A stretch of 64,000 nucleotides of DNA, from positions 62,783,561-62,847,560 of the forward strand of contig NC_088775.1 of assembly GCF_954871325.1 (NCBI RefSeq). Reading direction: 5' to 3'. Positions 35,066 to 46,779 of the stretch are shown one piece after another. Source of the DNA: Gordionus sp. m RMFG-2023 (Eukaryota; Nematomorpha; Gordioida; Chordodea; Parachordodidae). The notes beneath the pieces were generated by a model, which did not search any database, was not told where the DNA came from, and was given only the letters and a program-made list of their open reading frames with translations. Both the position numbers and the translations under genes were made by a program. The first letter of the stretch is position 1, and every line of letters starts with the position of its first letter.

Positions 35066-36164
35066 AAACACCTCCAGTTTATCATAGTCTCACAATAACA
35101 AAATAATAAAATGAATGAGAAAAAAAAATTTCTCATTAGCTTATCTCTAAATTAATCAATCTATGCCAAATATTCAAACAATAAAAAATAATCTAACTCA
35201 AAATGTTATCTATAAAAATTTAATTATTGACTTAACTAAAAATATTTTAACTATTTGCAAAGATAAATAATATGATGTAATAAATAAAATCAATACAGAA
35301 ATAATGCAAACCTTATTACCCAAACACCACTATAACCTACTTTTCAATTTTTCACTATCACTCGGTACATCACCGTATTCCCCACCTCCCAAAAATATTC
35401 AACCACAGAATCCATGTGCTTTAATAATTATTCATTTCAATACCACAGCCAGTGGCGTAGCTACGGGGGGGGGGGTTTCGGGTTTGGACCCCCCCAGAGC
35501 AATTAATTTTTTTTTTAGAATATTCGTTTAAAAGACTCAAAAGTGACTTTATATCAAATAAATACCATGAATATTTATATTTTTCTGGTTTTGATGTTTG
35601 TGGAAGGATATTATTACTTTTAATTTTAAATATATATATATAAATTATTCTGTATATTATTTTAAAGTCATTGATAATAATCTATTAATTTTAATAATAT
35701 ATTATTGATGCATTTTTAAAAAAATATTTATTATAAATTATCCAAGATATGGTTCGAAAATAATAATATGAAATAAAAAAGTGCATAATCTACCCCCCCC
35801 CCCTCCCTCAGAGAAATTTTTTTTAGATTATTCGTTCAAAAGATTCAAAAGTGACTTTATATCAAATAAATACCATGAATATTTATATTTTTCTGGTTTT
35901 GATGTTTGTGGAAGGATATTATTACTTTTATATATATAAAAATTATTCTGTATATTATTTTATAGTCATTGATAATAATCTAATAAATTATAATAATATA
36001 TTATTTATGCATATTTAAAAAAATATTTATTATAATTTATCGAAGATATGGTTCAAAAATAATAATATGAAATAAAATAGTGCATAATCTACTTTCTCAT
36101 TCTTTTGAGGTTAAAAAATATTTAATCCAGTGTACTAATTAATATCTTATGCATTATAGGCTCT

Positions 36165-37490
36165 ATTGAAAATAATAAGGATGATGTAAATACACCAGGT
36201 CAAAATAACATTTAATATAAAAAATATTTAAAATTAATAGCTAACTATTTTTATTTTAGAATTTAAAATTGAACACCTAGTCATAGTAAATTAAAAAGTA
36301 CAAACCACTTTGGGTAATTTATTATTTTAAATAATTTTGGCTAACCAAAATATTTTGACATTTATAAGATATACCCAAACGTAGGAGGGAAGAAAATGAT
36401 TTTGATACACTCATTTATATATCCAAAGACCATATAAAATCACTACCTAGTACAAGTAATATAATCTATTAAGATTTAAATATTTTTTATTATAGATTTA
36501 GATATATCAAGTATTACATTTAATAAAAATGATGATAGTCAACAAAATGAACACACCAAATCACTAATTAATATAGAAAATCAAAATTTTAATGATGAAC
36601 TTGATACCATAAGCAACAATTTACCACCCACATCAGGTATTTTATAATGACCTTATTTAAATGAATCACTAATTAATATAGAAAATCAAAATTTTAATGA
36701 TGAACTTGATACCATAAGCAACAATTTACCACCCACATCAGGTATTTTATAATGACCTTATTTAAATGAATCACCAATTAATATAGAAAATCAGAATTTT
36801 AATGATGAACTTGATACCATAAGCAACAATTTACCACTCACCTCAGGTATTTTATGAACTTATATGACCTTATTTAAATGTATTCATTTAAATTTTAGAA
36901 ATACCTAGATACTCTATAAAAATTTATGATAAAAATAAGCTAAATACACTTGATCACTTCAAATCTCTACCTAGTAAAAGTAATGTTAACTATTACCTTT
37001 AAATATTTATATCATAATTTTAGGTATATCAAGTATCATATTGAAGAAGAATGATAGTAGTCAACAAAATATTATAGGCTGTATCAATTTAGAATTTAAA
37101 GGTTATCTAATATGTTGTTTTATTTTAATTTATTTTTATAGGAATATCTCAATTAATATTCACACCAAGGGGTAAAAAAAATAGTGATAACAAACAAAAA
37201 AATACACTAAGTCACAACAAATCACTATCTAATATATGTAATGTAATCAATTACTTATTAATATTTACATTAAAATTTTAGATATATCTAAAAAATCTAG
37301 GGAGAATTTAAATGGAAATGAAGTTCCACTCATGTCAGGTATTAGTCTTATTTAAATTATATTTATTTAAAATCTTAGCAATTCCCACATACTAAAGAAA
37401 CCTAAGGGTTAATAGACAACCAATTATACTAGATCATTTAGAACCATCACCTACTACAAGTGATATAGTCTATTACTTTATACTTTAATC
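36165..37490 (+). other. Row of related exon-like modules inside the hAT element
   Basis: About nine segments of 40-150 bp each follow a TTTTAG/TTATAG acceptor-like motif and end at a GT donor-like motif. The conceptual peptides are related: DISSITFNKNDDSQQNE, GISSIILKKNDSSQQN, GISQLIFTPRGKKNSDN, DISKKSRENLNGNEVP, IPRYSIKIYDKNKLNT. Two module types seem to alternate, one starting (G/D)ISx and one starting IP/FK. No known domain was recognised. This could be a captured, exon-amplified gene fragment or a Ser/Asn-rich gene of the element itself. Transcription is not shown. Confidence 0.5.
36559..36876. repeat. 105-bp tandem repeat, three copies
   Basis: Three near-identical 105-bp units (phases at 36561, 36666 and 36771) with TATAGAAAATCA and CTTGATACCATAAGCAACAA. 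Each contains one exon-like stretch and its GT end, so the duplication copied an exon together with its flanking intron. Confidence 0.92.
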
Positions 37491-37699
37491 AAAAGTTGGT
37501 TCCAAAGCTAACATGTCATCTATGATTATTAGCCTAGGTTTCTCAATATTAATTTTAAACATCTATCATATATTGGTAAAAAAATATTGCCAACACAATT
37601 TTGATTTTTTCACTTTGAAGGATATCGACTTAAATTTACAGTTTAAAAAAAACATTTATTTTTTAATCTATATTTTTAATGTGTTTACTAATTATAAAA

Positions 37700-37885
37700 T
37701 ATATCATTTATAATTAAGGCAATATAATATTTATAATTAAAGCAATTTATATGTGTAATACTAATATTTATAATTAAGACAATATAATATTTATAATTAA
37801 AGCAATATAATATTTATAATTATAGCAATATAATATTTATAATTATAGCAATATGATATTTATAATTAAATCAATATAATATTTA
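37700..37885. repeat. 23-bp AT-rich minisatellite
   Basis: About seven copies of CAATATAATATTTATAATTAAAG with small variants, inside the 2.9-kb hAT element. Confidence 0.85.
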
Positions 37886-38015
37886 TATTTTAAATAATCG
37901 CTTTTTATTTGTAAATAACTTCTAAAAGTATAATAAAATGAAACGTATATCAATAAAATTGTGTCAATGTGTTATTTTAATTAAAATTATGTCAATGTGT
38001 TATTTTAATTAAAAT

Positions 38016-38201
38016 TAGTGGTTAATGGCTCAATTTTAGCCGATATGGCTAACTCAATATATTAGCCAGAAAATTTTGCTCATGGAGATACAAGTTTTAT
38101 ATTATTCGAGAAATCTCTAGGCTTGAACAATATTTTTTGGCAAAAATATTGAGTTAGCTGTTTATAAAAATCAGCTCAAGTCGAGCCGTTTAACAACACT
38201 A
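38016..38201. mobile_element. 186-bp hAT MITE nested in the larger hAT
   Basis: Ends TAGTGGTTAATGGCTC and, read in reverse, TAGTGTTGTTAAACGGCTC. Perfect 8-bp duplication ATTAAAAT (38008-38015 and 38202-38209). The same end family as the relic around the 13-bp array at 1648-2646. Confidence 0.85.
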
Positions 38202-38266
38202 ATTAAAATAATTAATAATTCTAGGACTTTTATATTATAAAAAACCAATATGATTTTTAAGATAAA

Positions 38267-38331
38267 CCCGGCCGAAGGCCGGGCAAAGGGCCGAAGGCCC
38301 GTAAAAGGGGTCTGGGGGGCGAAGCCCCCAG
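38267..38331. other. Cluster of three GC hairpins with GAA loops
   Basis: Three consecutive short perfect or nearly perfect hairpins, each closing on the triloop GAA: CCCGGCC-GAA-GGCCGGG (38267-38283), GGGCC-GAA-GGCCC (38288-38300) and a CTGGGGG/CCCCCAG stem on GCGAAGC (38312-38331). The 311-bp relative at 1205-1515 has only CCCGGCCCCAG at this place (near 1456), so the hairpins are an addition to, or were lost from, the same element family. Confidence 0.85.
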
Positions 38332-38388
38332 GCTTTTATATGTGGACCCCCTCTAAGGAAAATTCTTAGCTACGCCACTGACCACAGC

Positions 38389-40224
38389 TATTTCACTATA
38401 AAATTTTACCTTTTTGATCACAGCATAAAATATTAGTCGCAAGAATGACTCTTATACAGTAAATAAGAATTTTTATTAAATTTTATCATATTTTATATTA
38501 GTATTATATTAGTAAGTTTATTATTTAATTTTAGGTTAAAGGATTTTGGGTTAAAGTTTAAACCGTAGTCTTCAAAACCTATAATAATTTATTTAAAAGA
38601 GTTAAATCTTATTTATTAACATTTTGGCTAAAAATTCTTAGCTGGTTCAAAGCTATGCTTTAAGTGATATATCCATATATTTATTTTGAAATACATATAA
38701 GTAAAAGTACATATTTAGTCTAAAAAACAGCCCTTTTTATATTTTGTAATTAAAGAAATAAAAAATAATTTTATATAATAAAAATAATATGACTTATTCT
38801 GAGTCTTACAATCCAAAGTCAAAAAAACGTGCTGATATTACAAATATTATTGCGTGTAAAAAAATATTATAAAGATCAACATACAACAAAATATTAAAAA
38901 AACGCCAATCATTACAATTACTTATATTTTTTTCAAATTATTAAATATATATTGTATAAATTTTTGTGGAGTTCAATGTGTATGGGGAAAATTTTTATTA
39001 GATTAAAATTATATTTACAAGGACAAACAAATTCGAAGAGGAGGAGAATTTCCCCTAGCCACCCCCCCCCCCTCCCACCTTGGCTACGTATATGCCTAGA
39101 ATCATATTCTTTCAATGTTAGTATGTAAACCTAAAGTTATAATATGTTTGATAATTTATCATTTGTAGTAGAATAATTAAATTAACAACTTTCACATATT
39201 GATATCTATTATGATTTGATTGTAATTTTCCGATTTTCACTAAATATTTTATTCTAATATTTGTGATTTACTTATGTCAGGTTGATCATATATTTATTAT
39301 TTCTAATTAAACTCATAACCCCTTATAAAGCTTCTCAAATGCTATATAATAAATTGTATTTTATTTAGTTTTACGCATATATTTCTTCAAAAAAATATGC
39401 GCAAAATATATACAAAAAACGTAATATAATATTAAAAAGGTATATCATCTTCTCACAATAACTTCAATAGATATATATGTGTAATTTGAATATCAAATAA
39501 TATAAAAACTTATAAAGGTTATAATAAAATAATAAGATTACAAATTTTTTACTTATAATATAAATGTAAGGTAAAGTGTATTTTGAAGAAGTAACTCAAC
39601 ACCCAGCCTCCTCCCCCAACCTTCCCCCCTATGTATTTTTTTTCTTACAAATAGCATACTCAAACTGACTGTATTTACTGGCATAGCTTGTATGGCACAA
39701 TTTTTGGACTTATACTTCCTTAAATTTATTGGAGAGTTTTGGACGCAATTACCGGATTTTGGTTGTGTTACTTTTAAAAAAATAATTATTTTGGCTTTTA
39801 CTTTTTCAAAAACTAAGATCACTTTTGTTTGAAAAATTTTAATTTACTAATTATTTAAAAAAAATATTAACTGATACTCCATTATTTTAAATGATAGTAT
39901 ATAGTGACATATTATATTTTTTTAAGGGGTTAGGGATAATATTTATTAGTTTAAAATGATATATATATGAAAACATAAAATTTTGTGAGGTCTAATTTGG
40001 CTACGCTTATGATTCGAATTGAAATATAAATTGTCTCATGAATAATGGTCAATTTATTTCCAGTTTTATTTAAAAATAAGTTACATAACATCATTTTTAT
40101 TGAAAATTAATATTTTTCTAAAAGGCCTATTTTTAGATTGGTTGTGATGAAGCAATATTAAAAGAAAATTTTAAATGAAAAAGGCGCGATACTTTTGTAG
40201 GCTCATATTTTAAATTATCAATTT
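38389..40224. other. Non-coding part of the right arm, upstream of LRR1
   Basis: AT-rich sequence shared with the left arm, including C-rich tracts at 39060-39075 and 39600-39630. No gene was recognised. The LRR1 promoter must lie here, but no defined element is visible. Confidence 0.5.
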
Positions 40225-41737
40225 ATGACTAAACTTAATAGTAATATATCGATTACAAATTATGTGAACCCTCTTATTTGTGGCTTTGCATCTAAATCAG
40301 GCCTATTAATTTTAACCTCAGATAACAAGAAAAACTTGATTATAATTAATATTTCAATAATCTTGAAAGGAAATGAGAATGTGATTCACAAATACAAGGT
40401 TATAAAATATTTTATAAAAAAAATAAAATAATTTTAAGCTTACAGACAATATAAAATATATAAATCAAAGATATATAAATCATGGAAAATTTTCATTAAC
40501 GCTTAATATCCCTCACATATCAATACATAGTAAAAGTAGAGATTTGAAACAATCAAAATTACTTTGTGATCTTATTTCTAAAATATATAACAAAATACAT
40601 GTTGAAATTGATCATCAGGATGATAAGACTAATATATCCTCTCAATTTAAAGTAATATCATGTTATTGTATTAAAATATAATAATTTATAGGAATATCAA
40701 AAGGAAATTAGTATATCAAGTTTTAATTTTAAAAAACAAATTATGTCAATAACACTCTTTCTTGAAAAAATAAATGTTTATAAAATTTTAATGTAGATTA
40801 TAAATTTTTGACAGGCACAAGGAATAACACATTTGCAAATTATAAAATTGTTAAACCAAATTAATAAATTATCATATTTGACACATTTGACTCTGTCCCA
40901 TTGTCATCTTAAAACAATAACCCCTTATCTATGTTATATGCAGTTAATGGTTCCAAATTTAATTTATTTAGATCTTTCAAATAATTTATTATTAACTCTA
41001 CCATCAATGATGTTTAATATGAGACATGTACCCAAATTAAAGTAATTATTAAAGTGATTTTTTTTTCTGTATTGAATATAACATCAGATATTTGAATCTT
41101 AGCCATAACTGTTTAACATCTCTACCTAATTCTTTATGTATATATCTTTCTGACACACTCTTACATCTTTATTTGAACAACAATAGAATTCTAAGTTTGC
41201 CTTGTAATATAGGAAGACTTCAAAATCTAACAAATTTGTTCATTCAAAACAATCAAGTAAATTATTTTATATATTTTTTTAATGTAAAACAATATAAGAT
41301 AAAATATTTACCTAGTTCTATTGAGCTTTTTCAGCAACTTCAAAAGTTTTACTTGAGTGAAAATGATACAAGCTTACTTGGTCACTCAAAATATTTCTAT
41401 AAAAGAGTAAAGCACAAATCATTAGAAGCACCTTCCTTGATAAATATTGCAATAAAATCTATATTATCCAAAAAGTTTTTCTTATAATTATAAACACAAT
41501 AGTATTTAATGTTATAGATATTATATTAATAATGAAATTCCAATTTCATTACAGCATTACATAGATTATGAATGCCAATTATGTGTTTGTGATCAACCCT
41601 TTATGCCTGATATATCAAATTCAGAAGAAAATTTTACTTTTACACCTATATCACGGTTAATGGTGCAAACATTAGACATTTCAAACAATTCTGAGATCAA
41701 AATTTTAACTTCAAATTGCTGTCATGCATTATTTTAA
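40225..41737 (+). CDS. LRR1: LRR1, CUL2-ligase substrate receptor (7 exons, intact)
   Basis: LRR1 is the leucine-rich-repeat subunit that directs CUL2 ubiquitin ligase to the CMG helicase at replication termination. Exons are 40225-40398, 40439-40651, 40692-40775, 40815-41041, 41088-41256, 41299-41474 and 41518-41737. All six introns are GT-AG and 39-46 bases, and the frame stays open for 420 codons (human protein 414). Residues about 56-80 (YKLTDNIKYINQRYINHGKF, then SLTL) align without gaps to my memory of the human N-terminal domain. Leucine-rich repeats occupy roughly residues 170-300 (LSYLTHLTLSHC, LKYLNLSHNCLTSLP, LTNLFIQNNQ). LEAPSLINIAIKSIL and the Cys motif CQLCVC are the conserved C-terminal part. 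Two broken copies lie in the window. The first Met is the only in-frame choice seen, giving MTKLN against MKLH in human. Confidence 0.9.
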
Positions 41738-42489
41738 TAAATTGTTATTTTCATTATTATTGTATTAATAATTATTTGTAATATAAAAAAGGAGATAAAA
41801 AGGCACAAGAAGATTAACATAATAGTATTAATAAAAATTTTCCTTGATTTCAAAGTTTAAATATACATCTATTTTTTTTGTGAAATCATTAATAATATAT
41901 GATAAAAATGCTAGAAATGTAAAAAAACTGTTAAAGTCTTAGCATTATACAAATTTTCAATAATATTTTTCATGTACACAAAGAAACTCAATTCATCATA
42001 TTAAAAACAAGTGGGCTGTGCCCATAATTATATTTTTGCCACTTTTTAAATTTTTTTTGATTTTTGCCTACTTTTTGTATTATTAAACCTATTTTTATTT
42101 ACAGGGTTTCCCATTCAAAAAAGGAAAAGTCCCAATCAAGAAAGGAAAAGCTTTAATCATAAAAGGTCTGATAAAAAAGGGTCAATCAAAAAAGGAAAAG
42201 GGCTAAACAAAAAAGGAAAAGGTCTAATCAAAAGGGAAAAGTGTCAATCAAAAAAGGAAAATAGTAAAAATTTTAAAATATAATGTCAATTTTTCTTAAA
42301 TTTTTATTATATATTAAAAGTGAATGCGCAAAAAAATATTAATAATAAAATGCTTTACAAAATATCCAATTTTTATAATATATTAAAAGTGAATGCACAA
42401 AAAAATATTAATCACAAATAAAATGCTTTACAAAATAACTCCACTATACCTAAAAAACGATACACATAACACGCCTCCACTAATTGAAA
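41738..42489. other. Downstream of LRR1: non-coding with two small tandem repeats
   Basis: 42110-42265 holds about eight degenerate copies of an 18-22 bp purine-rich unit (TCAATCAAAAAAGGAAAAGG). 42300-42440 is a tandem pair of about 71 bp (TATTAAAAGTGAATGC, AAATGCTTTACAAAAT). The rest is AT-rich without a gene. Confidence 0.7.
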
Positions 42490-44380
42490 ACCAAACTTCG
42501 CATTTCACCTCTCACCCGGCATAATTATCGTCCCTTTATGATGTTTTCACGAATTTAAACGGTGGTTAGCTCCTTGAGTCTCCTCCCTTTGTGTGCCGCT
42601 ATTGTCGATTATATAAATCACGTCTTAGCTCAACCTGGTTCTATTTTGCACATTCCACTAACCCTTATATGGTTGATTCTCCTTTATTATTATTATCAAT
42701 CACCCGGCATTGAGTTAGCATACCTCTGTAACTGTCCCCTTCAAATTTTCCTCGGATATGTTGAACACCATACTAAGATGAATATTTTTCCACTATTAAT
42801 TTTTGATCAATTATATCCTATTTATAATCCCGATCGTAACCTCCCAGGTTCCACGCCCCTTTTTGATTGATCTCGATGCCGTACTCCATCTTCCATCGAT
42901 GAATTTCACTCGATTTAATTTGTGTTGCATGTTTTCCATGATCACCCCAGATTCTCACCTTCTTGTACCTCCATATATTCTTGCCCACCACTACAAACTC
43001 AGGCGTCTCCATTATCTCCCTTTCCACCTCTTGATGTGGTTTCGGCTTTAATATATCCAATAATATCCTGGTTCGTCGCCCCAAAAACTTCTCTGCCGGA
43101 CACTGTTCTTCTCCCTTTCGACTATTGTTGTAATATGCCACAGCTATCCAAATTTTCCCACCTCCATACTTTTATTTTCTTAACCAGATTTTGACAATCG
43201 ACACCATCCTCTCCACCTGACCATTTGAACTGAGATGATATGGCGGCACTAAAATATTCTTTATCCCAGTTTCTACGCAAAACATCTTAAACTGTTCACT
43301 GATGAAAGCTGGACCTCCGTTAGATACTATCGTTCGCGCTACTACAAACCTGGCCCATAGATTTTTTAACGTTATCGCTATCACTTGCGTCGTTAGCCCC
43401 CTTACTTCTTCATACTATTTTGAAAGTTAAAGAAGTCAACGTGTATCCGCTCCCACGGCTGAGTAGCCCTTGGCCAAAAACTTTTCTTGTCTTTATGGGG
43501 TATCTTGGCCCACTTATTGCACATCAAACAACTCTTACTGATATTTTCGATATCCCTATTCATCCCTACCCACCACACATATTCTCGGCCCCATTGCTAC
43601 ATCCTCCACACCTTGATGCCCCGCATGAATCATTGTCAACACAGCATCCCTTAATTTGAGCTGCAACTACACTCTATTTTCTCGTACCACACATTCATCT
43701 ACTATGGCTAAATTTTTTACTATATATTTGAAAGTTTTGTCTCCATCTCGCCATGTCTTCCGCCCTTTTATGCATGCTTTACGAGTTAACTGTAGTCTAC
43801 GCGACAACATTAGCTCTCTATTATCCTTCTTAAATAGATGCACCAGCGGTTTGTGGTCCGTATATACCATGAATCTACGCCCTATTAAGTACTCTCGACA
43901 TTTTGTCAATTCGAAAATAACGGCCTAAGCTTCTTGCTCAATAACCGAATATATAGTTTCCGCCGCCCTAAATATTCTTGAGAAAAACAAAACAAGTCTC
44001 TCCTCGTCTACACAATGTAATAACGCTCCTCCTCTACACATTTACTAGACGCATCCACCATTAAAACCACCTCCAAATCGTTATTAATACTAGAATATGT
44101 TCTCTCTCAATTCGACATTTTAGTTCCTCAAACGCAAAATGGCGCCGCTATCTGTGCAAAACCTTTCACAAACCGATGATAATAATTTACCATCCCTAGA
44201 AAGGCCTGCACTTCCACTTTATTATTCGGTCTCAACATACTGGTTATTCCTGCCATATTTTTATCCAGCGGTCTCACCTCTCCCAATAATCTTGTGTTCT
44301 AGATACACCACCTCCGATACTCCCAAAAACTCTTCTCGGCACTTGCCCGCAATACTTTAATCACGATATCTTAAAAACAG
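42490..44380 (-). pseudogene. Ty3/gypsy pol relic (RNase H and integrase part)
   Basis: Minus-strand fragment of a gypsy-type pol. An RNase H end is recognisable near 43670-43910 (GRRFMVYTDHKPLVHLF), the integrase core near 43170-43385 (VSNGGPAFISEQF) and the integrase tail near 42820-43140. It is the same family as 53700-56790, broken in several places and 5'-truncated. Its upstream edge meets the satellite at 44370. Composition is less AT-rich than the host. Confidence 0.8.
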
Positions 44381-45185
44381 AGATAATGTTTTACACGTAT
44401 TTATAGATAAATAAACCAAAAATGAACATTATTTAAATAATATTACTACCAAATTTGGTCGATCGAATATTTAATAAGTAGTCGGTTTTGGGCCCGGCAT
44501 TCGGTCAAATCATAATATTTTTTGGGATAATGATTAACACGTTAATGTACACGTATAAACCAAAAATGAAGAATTTTCCATGGATAACGCCAGCAATGTA
44601 GTATTTCGGTTTCTAATCGGTTATCGGTCAAATCACGATATTTAAAAAATATTTTTTGAGATAATGTTTTACACGTATTTATAGATAAATAAACCAAAAA
44701 TGAACATTTTTCAATTAATATTACTACCTAATTTGGTCGATTTATTAAGTGGTCGGTTTTGAGCTCGGCATTTGGTCAAATCATAATATTTCCAAAACAT
44801 TTTTTGGGATAATGCTTAACACTTTAATGTACACGTGTAAACCATGAATAAAGAATTTTCCATGGATAAAGCAAGCAATGCAGCATTTAGTCATTGGGCC
44901 GGTTTCAAATCGGTTATCGGCCTAATCGCGATATTTTAAAAATATTTTTTGCGATAATGTTTTACACGTATTTATAGATAAATAAACCAAAAATGAACAT
45001 TTTTGAATTAATATTAATACCAAATTTGGTCTATCGAATATTTAATAAGTGGTCGGTTTTGAGCTCGGCATTCGCTCAAATAATAACATTTTCAAAATAT
45101 TTTTTAGGATAATGCTTAACACCTAAATGTACACGGATAAACCAAAAATGAAGAGATTTTGATCAATAACGCCAACAATATGTGC
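44370..45185 (+). repeat. About 287-bp satellite, nearly three units
   Basis: The landmark CAAATTTGGTCGATCGAATA recurs at about 44453, 44738 (shortened) and 45024, giving a period near 287 bp. Each unit also holds GGATAATG-TTAACAC, a CCAAAAATGAA block twice and GCCAGCAATG. It is the same family as 3046-3600, in the opposite orientation. Confidence 0.85.
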
Positions 45186-46779
45186 CTTACAAATTTTATA
45201 TTATTTTTAGATTCTAAACCTACTACTCATTAATATCAAACTTTCTTTTTTTTTTAATTTTTATGAAAAGCGTTATCCAATAATTATTTTGGTTTCTTAA
45301 GAATATATTTTCATATTTATTCATTTAACGCCCTCTTATGGATATATATTTGTTAAATTTTAAAATTGAAAAATAGAATTTGAGTTGTAATAAGCTAGTA
45401 AATATAATTTTTTTCCAATAATATTACGTAAAAATAGAATTAAAAATTATTTGATATTTAATCTCAATTTTTTATTTAATGAAATATTGATATATGTACA
45501 TTAAATAAACTGTTTCTGAAAATTATTCATAAATAAGATTTTATAATAAAATTTTGATTGATTATAATTATTTCCTCTTTAGCAATTCATTTTAGCAATG
45601 CAGTATTTAGTCATACCGCTATTTTTATTTAAATTTCGAAAATATCATAACTATATTTATATAAATAGAAATTCACATCATGTATAAGTGTTGAAATATA
45701 ATTTATTAATTAAAACGAATTTGGCTAATTAATCTATATATAGATTTCGGACATTTGAATTATCATTCTAGTAGTTTGGGATTCCATTCGCATCCCTAAA
45801 TATTAACCATATAAAAGAATTTTAAAATTAAGACTTTCAATTTTTTGAATATTCACCAACAAAAAATTATTATCCAGTTAATAGAATTAGAGCCCTACAT
45901 AGACCTGCAAGAAGTCAGAATAAAATTTAAATAAAATAGGTCGCTTTTTTTCAATATGGACCTATCAAAATTATTTATTTCTATCTTATTTTTTTTGTGC
46001 TTATAATATTCTGACTGCCTAAATGTTTTTGCCTTAAAAAATTAGAGTTTAATTAAATAAGATATAAAATATATGCATATTCAAACTCAAGTATCGTTTA
46101 TATCTAATTAAAATTGATACCTGTATATTATAGATAGTGAATTCCAAATCAAACATAAAAAGGTTGATTTTCAACCCGAACGCATCTAATTTTTTTAAAA
46201 TTTTGCATAATGATAGTATACACTAAAACTAGGAAATAAAAAATCCCCAACAATGCTTACCCTCTAAAATGTGTTAAAGCGGGGATAAAATGAACCTATT
46301 TATTTTCAAATTTTATCGAGAATTTATTATGTTAGAGCAATCATTGAAATTTTATTATGTTCTTTAATATAACATAATTAAATGATGGAAATCTGATTAA
46401 TATCTAAGACCGAATGTATAAAACAATAAATAGCCTTAGGAAAATGTTTTTTTTTTCAATTTTTCTTCTTCTGTAGATAGATATCAGACTGCTTTATATT
46501 TGTACAATATCCTAGATTGGGATGAGCTTGGTCCTTAGGTTTATGCCCCTTTATATAGCTAAAATTGATCAAATTTAACATAAATATTTTAATGTATTTT
46601 TAGTAGTAATAAAATATCGAAATCTTTTGTTATGTATATTTAGTAGTCATAGAATTCTTTCATTTTTTTTATTTAGTATCCAAAATAATGATCATCATTT
46701 ATATTCAAATTCATATCAAATTATATAATAATAAAAATAAACATTTTACAAAAAACAACAATTTAATACATATCATTTA
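45186..46779. other. AT-rich, no gene seen
   Basis: No recognisable coding, RNA gene or repeat boundary. A short echo of the satellite (GCAATGCAGTATTTAGTCAT) occurs near 45595. Confidence 0.5.

Larger units (their letters stand above)
35450..38380. mobile_element. hAT element, 2.9 kb, with exon-like cargo; ACCACAGC duplication
   Basis: It starts CAGTGGCGTAGCTACGG and ends TTAGCTACGCCACTG. Perfect 8-bp repeats ACCACAGC lie at 35442-35449 and 38381-38388, and the left arm is an empty site (GCTGTGGT once, 20430-20437). The ends match the 311-bp MITE at 1205-1515. The left end region is duplicated in tandem (35500-35770 and 35820-36080). No hAT transposase was seen; instead the interior carries a row of exon-like modules, a 105-bp tandem repeat, a 23-bp minisatellite, a nested 186-bp MITE and a cluster of GC hairpins. 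It must have been mobilised in trans. Confidence 0.9.
33838..40640 (-). repeat. Right outer arm of the giant palindrome
   Basis: Reverse complement of the left arm, from the inner end (33838, TTAAATAATACATAATTTTT) to the outer end in LRR1 exon 2 (about 40640). Without the 2.9-kb hAT at 35450-38380 it is about 3.86 kb. This arm continues into the complete LRR1 gene and is therefore probably the parental copy. It has empty sites for the left-arm insertions at 33927-33931, near 39285 and at 40236-40244. Confidence 0.9.

Noticed and set aside
38267-38331. Bacterial contamination because of the GC-rich hairpins
   Set aside because: The block is inside a hAT element with intact ends and target duplication and joins sequence shared with the MITE at 1205-1515.
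9571-40640. One giant transposon with the arms as terminal inverted repeats
   Set aside because: The left arm stops inside LRR1 exon 2, while the right arm continues into the complete gene, so the outer ends are a duplication breakpoint and not element termini; no target duplication was seen.
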